From Calothrix membranacea FACHB-236 (lineage in GTDB: Bacteria; Cyanobacteriota; Cyanobacteriia; Cyanobacteriales; Nostocaceae): a stretch of 64,000 bases of DNA. This document shows, piece by piece, positions 59,298 to 64,000 of this stretch. The translations under genes and the position numbers were made by a program. The stretch spans positions 62,001-126,000 of the forward strand of contig NZ_JACJPX010000002.1 in the NCBI RefSeq assembly GCF_014696315.1. Direction: 5' to 3'. The first letter of the stretch is position 1. Every line of letters starts with the position of its first letter. A model generated the notes under the pieces. That model worked only from the letters and a program-made list of their open reading frames with translations, made no database searches and was not told where the DNA came from.

Positions 59298-60638
59298 CTA
59301 ACAATACTTTCTAAATACAGGTTTGACTGGACGGCCAATCAAATACTCATCAATTCCATATTCTAGAGCTTTGCGGTAAACCTTTAAAGATTCGCCAATT
59401 GCATCAATTGTGAAATCAATATCTTGATTGCTATGGGAGAAGCTAACCACCAAAGAAGGCAGAATCAACCCGCGTTTAATAGTTTCTTGCATAAAGAGAG
59501 TTCTAAATGCCTGGGATGGTTGTTTGTTTTGGTCGCGGGTGCCATAAACTAAATTGCAAGGAAGTCCCACAACTTGGAAGTAATCTTCTAGTCCATGAGC
59601 TGCGATCGCCTGGTTAATCCCCGCAGATAATCTTTCTCCTTGTCGATACAGATGCTCTATTACACCTTCTGTACGGAAGATGTTCATAGTCGCGATCGCC
59701 GCAGCTAAGGCGTGGTTTTCGGCTCCGTGGGTAGTAGACAGCAGAAATACGCGTTCTTTATCGTGATAAATTCCGCCTAGTTCCATGAGTTCGCGTTTCC
59801 CTACCAGTGCGGAAATCGCGAAACCATTACCCATGCTTTTACCAAATGTAGATAAGTCGGGAACGATATTGTAGCAATTTTGGGCATTCCCACCAGCCCA
59901 ACGGAAGCCAGTAATCATCTCATCTAAGATGAAAATCGCGCCATTTTCCTGGCAGAGTTTTTGTAACTCATAAAGAAAACCGTTGGCTGGATGTTCATAT
60001 TTAGCGGGTTCTAAAATGACACAAGCAATCTTTCCGGGATGATTCGCAAACAGAGTTTTTACACTTTCAATATCATTAAAAGTGAATTTCACTGTCAAAT
60101 CTTGAATCACTTGGGGAATCCCCGCAGACATGGGAGTGCTACCAATAAACCAGTCATTATAGGAAAAGAAGGGATGATCGCCACAAATAGCCACCATATC
60201 CCTTCCTGTATATGCTCTAGCCAGAGTAATTGCAGCTGTAGTTGCCGTTGAGCCATCCTTGGCAAATTTCACCATTTCTGCGCCAGGAACCCAACTCAGA
60301 AGCTGTTCAGCACATTCTACTTCAATGGTTGCCGGACGGGTAAAGTTATTACCCAACAACATTTGCTGATACGCTGCTTCTACCACAGCCGGATAAGCGT
60401 GTCCTAAAGTAATGGCACGCAAACCCATACCATATTCAATAAATTCATTACCATCCACATCCCAGACATGACACCCTTGACCTCTGACAATAAAGCCTGG
60501 TGCATCTTCGGGAAATTGGTCATCACCTTTAGCGTAAGTATGAGAACCACCAGGAATTAACGCGTGGCTCTTTTGTTGTAAAACTTTGGACTGTGCAAAA
60601 GACTGAGTAGTTGAGGGTTTAAAATCAGCTAAGGTCAT
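59298..60638 (-). CDS. PLP-dependent class III aminotransferase (GSA-aminomutase-like)
   Basis: 446-residue fold-type I PLP enzyme like glutamate-1-semialdehyde 2,1-aminomutase. The lysine is in PDLSTFGKSMGNGF (near residue 263), the PLP Asp is in FILDEMITGFRW (near 234), and AKDGSTATTAAITLARAYTGRD holds the phosphate-binding part. GGSHTYAKGDDQFPEDAPG is typical of the sugar-cluster branch of this family. Tetrapyrrole synthesis is unlikely because of the neighbours (RfbC, PIG-L, DUF4910). A role in forming an aminated sugar or side chain is inferred. It shares the cluster's direction. Confidence 0.88.
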   Translation of the reverse strand: MTLADFKPSTTQSFAQSKVLQQKSHALIPGGSHTYAKGDDQFPEDAPGFIVRGQGCHVWDVDGNEFIEYGMGLRAITLGHAYPAVVEAAYQQMLLGNNFTRPATIEVECAEQLLSWVPGAEMVKFAKDGSTATTAAITLARAYTGRDMVAICGDHPFFSYNDWFIGSTPMSAGIPQVIQDLTVKFTFNDIESVKTLFANHPGKIACVILEPAKYEHPANGFLYELQKLCQENGAIFILDEMITGFRWAGGNAQNCYNIVPDLSTFGKSMGNGFAISALVGKRELMELGGIYHDKERVFLLSTTHGAENHALAAAIATMNIFRTEGVIEHLYRQGERLSAGINQAIAAHGLEDYFQVVGLPCNLVYGTRDQNKQPSQAFRTLFMQETIKRGLILPSLVVSFSHSNQDIDFTIDAIGESLKVYRKALEYGIDEYLIGRPVKPVFRKYC

Positions 60639-60691
60639 CGGGTTTTTTCCTTAATGAGGATTTAATTTGAATAGGCGATCGCACCACGAAA

Positions 60692-61594
60692 CTACGAAAC
60701 CAAGCACTCTTCTCTTGCTGGGGTATCATAGAGAGCCACTAAATCTTCAGAAATCCGCGAAAAGTCAGTACCTCTTAAAAAGTCGCCTAAAGAAGTACCT
60801 GTACAGTCAGAATCGATATTTGGCGCACCCCTTCTTGCGATCGCATCATCTAAATGCACAGTTCTAAAATCAATGCTAAAGCGGGTGTAGCCTGATGTAT
60901 TGGGTACAGTTGAGTGCATCTGCGCTCCAGAGAACAGAATCATACCGCCAACTTTCGGAATCAACCGCAATTGTGGTTCTATTTCCAAAAGTTCTTCAGC
61001 GTGGGGTTGCTTGCGTGTATCTTTTTTAATATGCTGGGCAGCAGTTTTGCGGCTCTCTTTATTCCACTGAGCATAGTTATAGTCTCTAGAACTATTTTTC
61101 ACTGGCTGACTCCAGTAACGAGGATGGAACGCCATCACATTCTCAGATGCCACATCATAAACAGGTAACCACCAGTTAATTTGGCATTGAGGTGCAGAAT
61201 ACCAAGTGTCACGGTGAGGATGGAAAGCGTAAGCAATCCCAGAAGTCAGATAGCCATCGCTAGTTGCTGTCCTTAAACGTGGTACGTCAAAGTAAGTTTT
61301 GCTCAAATCGCATCCGCTTTCCTCCAAAATCCCTTGGATGAGTTCTTTGCATTTTGGGTGATGGATAAAAGCAGGTTTGAGTTTTGCCAAAATCTCAACG
61401 TACTTCTCCACTGGTAGACTATGCTGTGCTGTGGTGGGATCTAAAGGTGCAAAAGCTGCTTCCGCCATTTCTCGCGCCAACTCACAAAGAGCGATCGCGC
61501 TTTTAGAAGGGGAATAGGAGAAGATTTGTCCGTTATAAAGATGTGCTCGTCTGATGTTGTCACTGATATGTGAATCGAAATAGATTGTGTTCAT
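60692..61594 (-). CDS. Fe(II)/2-oxoglutarate-type dioxygenase-like protein
   Basis: 300-residue protein with a phytanoyl-CoA-dioxygenase-like double-stranded beta-helix. The iron facial triad is visible as HxD in FHPHRDTWYS (near residue 125) and His in GAQMHSTVPN (near 227), followed by the 2-oxoglutarate Arg in YTRFSIDFRTV (near 239). It lies in a sugar cluster next to an aminotransferase, so hydroxylation or oxidation of a sugar side chain is possible but unproven. An upstream spacer of 470 bp separates it from rfbC, so it probably has its own promoter. Confidence 0.82.
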   Translation of the reverse strand: MNTIYFDSHISDNIRRAHLYNGQIFSYSPSKSAIALCELAREMAEAAFAPLDPTTAQHSLPVEKYVEILAKLKPAFIHHPKCKELIQGILEESGCDLSKTYFDVPRLRTATSDGYLTSGIAYAFHPHRDTWYSAPQCQINWWLPVYDVASENVMAFHPRYWSQPVKNSSRDYNYAQWNKESRKTAAQHIKKDTRKQPHAEELLEIEPQLRLIPKVGGMILFSGAQMHSTVPNTSGYTRFSIDFRTVHLDDAIARRGAPNIDSDCTGTSLGDFLRGTDFSRISEDLVALYDTPAREECLVS

Positions 61595-62064
61595 TTCCTG
61601 TTCCTTATGTTCACACCAAGTTCTATAGAAAATTACTTATCTATGAAAATTTCATATAAAGATGCAGCTAGCGACCCTCAGATAGGCAGGCTAAAATATG
61701 GACGCGTCATACATAGATAGCGTCAGTGCTTGCCAATCTGATACCAATTCACACAACTTCTCAGACCGATAGATTTTTGTAGGGGTTTAGCATGCTAAAC
61801 CCTCTACCCACCTACTTGTCTCATGATTAAAGTGAAACAGTATGAGGCCATAAATATGCAGCCCTACATAAAATTGCTATATAGATAAGTATTCAGCATC
61901 ACCAAGTATGCAACTAGTAAAAATGTCTGCATACTCCCAAGCTTGCACCCGTTAATTTATGAATTTTTGCAGGGTCAAGTATCCCTGCTTTTAAGTTGTA
62001 ACTATTAATACACCTAATATTAGTTGCCAATAGTCACACATTTCAGCATTGCATCTGAAAAGCT
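61595..62064. other. Spacer between rfbC and the oxygenase gene
   Basis: No gene is visible. A TATTAATACACC-type AT-rich stretch and the palindrome at 61783 are the only features. It should contain the promoter of the oxygenase-aminotransferase-DUF4910 genes. Confidence 0.5.
61783..61802. repeat. GGGTTTAGCA hairpin repeat, copy 5
   Basis: A 20-bp perfect palindrome (GGGTTTAGCA and its complement) without a central base, preceded by TTTGTAG. It has the same stem as the copy at 28481. Confidence 0.8.
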
Positions 62065-62622
62065 TTATCTTCCCGCTAGTGTCCCGATATTTTTCTGCTC
62101 AAATAAATTCCAAGCCAGATCCTTTTCGGAAATTTCACTTATCGGTAGAGGCCAGACAATTCCAAAAGCTGGGTCATCGTAGCGGTAGCCTGTGGAATAT
62201 TCTGGCGCATAGAAATCACCCATCTGATACATCACTTCAGTATCATCAGTTAAAGTTTGAAAACCGTGAGCAAATCTATCAGGTATATATAACCCACGGC
62301 GATTTTCCGCAGTTAACTCCACACCAATATGCGATAAATAAGTGGGAGATTCTGGACGTAAATCGATAATCACATCATAGATAGCGCCGTGGATACAACG
62401 GACTAATTTGGTTTCCTGCGAAGGAGGAGTTTGATAATGCATTCCTCGCAGTGTCCCTTGCTTATAGTTAAAAGATACATTGCATTGAGCAATTGTGGCT
62501 TTTAGACCATGAGCCTCAAATTCATTGGTGCAAAAAGTCCGAGCAAAAAAACCACGGCTATCCTGTCTTAACTCTAAGTCAATAATAAATGCCCCTTTGA
62601 GCTTTGTTTCTGTGAAAATCAT
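62065..62622 (-). CDS. rfbC: dTDP-4-dehydrorhamnose 3,5-epimerase
   Basis: 185-residue cupin-fold epimerase (RfbC/RmlC) that inverts C3 and C5 of dTDP-4-keto-6-deoxy-sugars in rhamnose or related sugar synthesis. The N-terminal GAFIIDLELRQDSRGFFARTFC, TLRGMHYQTPP with catalytic-type His (near residue 61), GLYIPDRFAHGFQTL and YQMGDFYAPEYSTGYRYDDPAFGI (near 130-155) are all as in the family. It is 35 bp downstream of the PIG-L gene on the minus strand, so co-transcribed. In this cluster the epimerase may serve a sugar other than rhamnose, since rfbA, rfbB and rfbD are not in view. Confidence 0.93.
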   Translation of the reverse strand: MIFTETKLKGAFIIDLELRQDSRGFFARTFCTNEFEAHGLKATIAQCNVSFNYKQGTLRGMHYQTPPSQETKLVRCIHGAIYDVIIDLRPESPTYLSHIGVELTAENRRGLYIPDRFAHGFQTLTDDTEVMYQMGDFYAPEYSTGYRYDDPAFGIVWPLPISEISEKDLAWNLFEQKNIGTLAGR

Positions 62623-62657
62623 GTATTTGGTTACAAAAGTAGTTATAAAAAGTGAGA

Positions 62658-63311
62658 TTAAAAAAAGATTTTACGGCAGTAAAATGCTTCAGCATAATTA
62701 CCCGGAGAATTAGATTCAATTCCTCGGATTCTTAAGATTGAACGGAAAGTTTCATCCGTAAACCATTGTTTATTATTCTGTGTAGCAAATGCATCCAGAA
62801 TGTACTGAATTTTGCGCCGACAGATACCTTCATCTAAATGCACAAAGAAATTGGGAATCCCCAAGTCGCCGTCATACTTGGGTATTTCATATTCCAAAAT
62901 CAAATGGTTTCTAAATGTATTCCAAGTTAAATCAGAGATTAAGCGATGATCTTGATGGCGATCGTCTCTATAATGAGTAAAAATTATATCTGGTGAAAAT
63001 TCTTGCTTTAACTGCTCAAAGCATTCTTTCACTTCTATTCCATGAAAGGGCAGAAAGCCATCGCGGAACTCTTTAATAATAACTTTCTTTGTCTGTACTT
63101 CTTTTAAAAATATATTAGCACTTGTATTTGCTTCAGTGGCTCGTTTTTCATTAGAGCTAAATACTACCCAATAGATAATCACTTTTTCGTAATTTTCTAT
63201 TAGCTTTAAAATTGTGCCGCCACAGCCAATCTCAATATCATCGCAATGAGCACCCAGACAGAGAATTCTATACTCAGATTCGGCTGTCTTATCAAAGCTA
63301 AGCTTGAGCAT
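62658..63311 (-). CDS. PIG-L family deacetylase
   Basis: 217-residue zinc deacetylase of the PIG-L/LmbE family, which removes acetyl groups from N-acetylglucosamine-type sugars. Metal ligands are in LGAHCDDIEIGCGGT (His-Asp-Asp, near residue 21) and HYRDDRHQDHRLI (near 112). No signal peptide. It lies between a sugar-1-phosphate nucleotidyltransferase and rfbC, in the same direction, and is probably a step in aminosugar formation. The ATG start is followed by LKLSFDKTA, which is a plausible N terminus. Confidence 0.9.
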   Translation of the reverse strand: MLKLSFDKTAESEYRILCLGAHCDDIEIGCGGTILKLIENYEKVIIYWVVFSSNEKRATEANTSANIFLKEVQTKKVIIKEFRDGFLPFHGIEVKECFEQLKQEFSPDIIFTHYRDDRHQDHRLISDLTWNTFRNHLILEYEIPKYDGDLGIPNFFVHLDEGICRRKIQYILDAFATQNNKQWFTDETFRSILRIRGIESNSPGNYAEAFYCRKIFF

Positions 63312-63472
63312 ATAGAAACCCTATTTAATTTGTGAAAACTTAGAAAATCGTTTTTGGGTAGTCATTGCCCACATATTGTTATTTTTAGATTTATTTTTGG
63401 ATATATTGGGTGAGTTATGCTCACCCAATATTACTACAGAAAAATTAACTGTTTACCAAGGATTTAGTAATG

Positions 63473-64000
63473 CTATGCATTGCTAACTTCCAATTTCTTA
63501 TCTCGCCAAACTTCCCAAGGACGATGGCCTTGAGTGTACATATCATCTAACACTTGCTTTTCTTTAAAGGTATCCATTACCCCAAAGAAGCCAGTATATT
63601 TGTAAGCAATTAGCTGTTCTTGAGCAATTAGGCGTTGGAAAGGCTCAAGTACCAGTTCTTCGCCGTAATTAATATATTTGAAGATATCTTTCTTAAAGAT
63701 AAAATATCCGCCATTAATCCAAATTTCCCGCTGTTTGACATCTTTGAGATCATGCACCAAATCGTTTTCACCAATGTCAACCAAATGGAAGCTTTGGCTA
63801 GGTCTGACACACAAAAAGCTGCCGATTTTATCACGGCGATAAAAATTCTCAATATATGTAGGAAGATGTAAATCTGTTAACCCATCACTGTAGTTAGCTA
63901 AAAAAACTTCTTCTCCCTCTAAATATTCTTCAACAGCCTTAAATCTTTGCCCAATATTCGCAGTTAAACCTGTATCTACAAATGTGATATTCCAATCTTG
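63473..64000 (-). CDS. Sugar-1-phosphate nucleotidyltransferase, C-terminal part (start beyond window)
   Basis: 176 codons of the C-terminal part are visible; the gene begins beyond the right edge. The sequence DTGLTANIGQRFKAVEEYLEGEEVFLANYSDGLTDLHLPTYI is like glucose-1-phosphate cytidylyltransferase (RfbF) and related sugar nucleotidyltransferases. The metal-binding YGDG motif reads YSDG. The later GGYFIFKKDIFKYI and EPFQRLIAQEQL, and the end GFFGVMDTFKEKQVLDDMY, are typical of RfbF. It would activate the hexose-1-phosphate for the neighbouring PIG-L and RfbC enzymes. Family certain, nucleotide specificity likely CDP. Confidence 0.87.
   Translation of the reverse strand, partial: QDWNITFVDTGLTANIGQRFKAVEEYLEGEEVFLANYSDGLTDLHLPTYIENFYRRDKIGSFLCVRPSQSFHLVDIGENDLVHDLKDVKQREIWINGGYFIFKKDIFKYINYGEELVLEPFQRLIAQEQLIAYKYTGFFGVMDTFKEKQVLDDMYTQGHRPWEVWRDKKLEVSNA

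Noticed and set aside
1-64000. CRISPR array, tRNA or rRNA genes, intact transposase
   Set aside because: The tandem repeats have no unique spacers between short identical repeats, so no CRISPR array. No clover-leaf with CCA-type ends or rRNA core was seen by eye, and no full transposase other than the IscB remnant. A tRNAscan or Infernal run would be decisive.

Overview
The window looks like a chromosomal segment of a filamentous, heterocyst-type (Nostoc/Calothrix-like) cyanobacterium. The evidence is the very frequent HIP1 octamer gcgatcgc, AT-rich spacers packed with heptanucleotide-type repeats and small palindromic repeats, and cyanobacterial genes such as an NDH-1 CO2-uptake operon (ndhF, ndhD, CO2 hydration protein), DUF3598, Uma2/DUF820 proteins, pentapeptide-repeat proteins and a CheA-receiver kinase. 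I saw no tRNA, rRNA, CRISPR array or intact transposase.

Layout. 1-3.3 kb: the 3' part of a CheA-type hybrid kinase with a 48-49 residue tandem repeat. 3.5-6.8 kb: an exported prolyl oligopeptidase and an alpha/beta hydrolase. 6.8-8.6 kb: an 84-bp repeat array and a large hairpin, followed by a Shedu-type (SduA, DUF4263) nuclease, a candidate single-gene phage-defence system. 8.6-16.9 kb: GNAT acetyltransferase, Uma2 protein, M16 peptidase, a small secreted protein, an ABC-2 exporter with a MarR regulator, and a methyltransferase. 17.4-24 kb: PhoX-type phosphatase, cytochrome P450, PAP2 phosphatase, GrpB protein and a Zn-type ABC binding protein with a Fur/Zur-like site. 24.4-32.5 kb: a DeoR regulator divergent from an atypical transketolase, Uma2, a coiled-coil hypothetical, a dihydroorotase homologue that has lost its metal ligands, and a double histidine-phosphatase protein.

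33.6-38.4 kb: a compact membrane/polyamine cluster. DUF4178, an aminopropyltransferase-like protein with a membrane tail, a FemAB-like aminoacyl transferase and a DUF350 membrane protein lie on the plus strand, and a complete SpeD-type AdoMet decarboxylase converges on them. This is my best candidate for a poorly described system. At 39.1 kb lies a remnant of an IscB (PLMP/RRXRR) gene, the family ancestral to Cas9, next to a structured non-coding stretch.

40-45 kb: class II aldolase, SDR, DUF1838, and a pentapeptide-repeat membrane protein with a GC-rich minisatellite inside its gene. 45.5-52.6 kb: a CO2-uptake operon (ndhF, Tat-exported beta-carbonic anhydrase, ndhD, CDP-alcohol phosphatidyltransferase, CO2 hydration protein) preceded by two LysR-box-like palindromes. 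53-57.7 kb: AbrB-family membrane protein, small hypotheticals, NTF2-like, DUF3598, Lin0512 and LD-carboxypeptidase genes. 57.8-64 kb: a minus-strand surface-sugar cluster (sugar-1-phosphate nucleotidyltransferase, PIG-L deacetylase, RfbC, Fe/2OG-oxygenase-like protein, PLP aminotransferase, DUF4910 aminopeptidase-like protein) that continues past the window edge.

Across the window several minisatellites share a 21-bp base period (21, 63 and 84 bp), and one hairpin repeat family keeps its stem by paired base changes.
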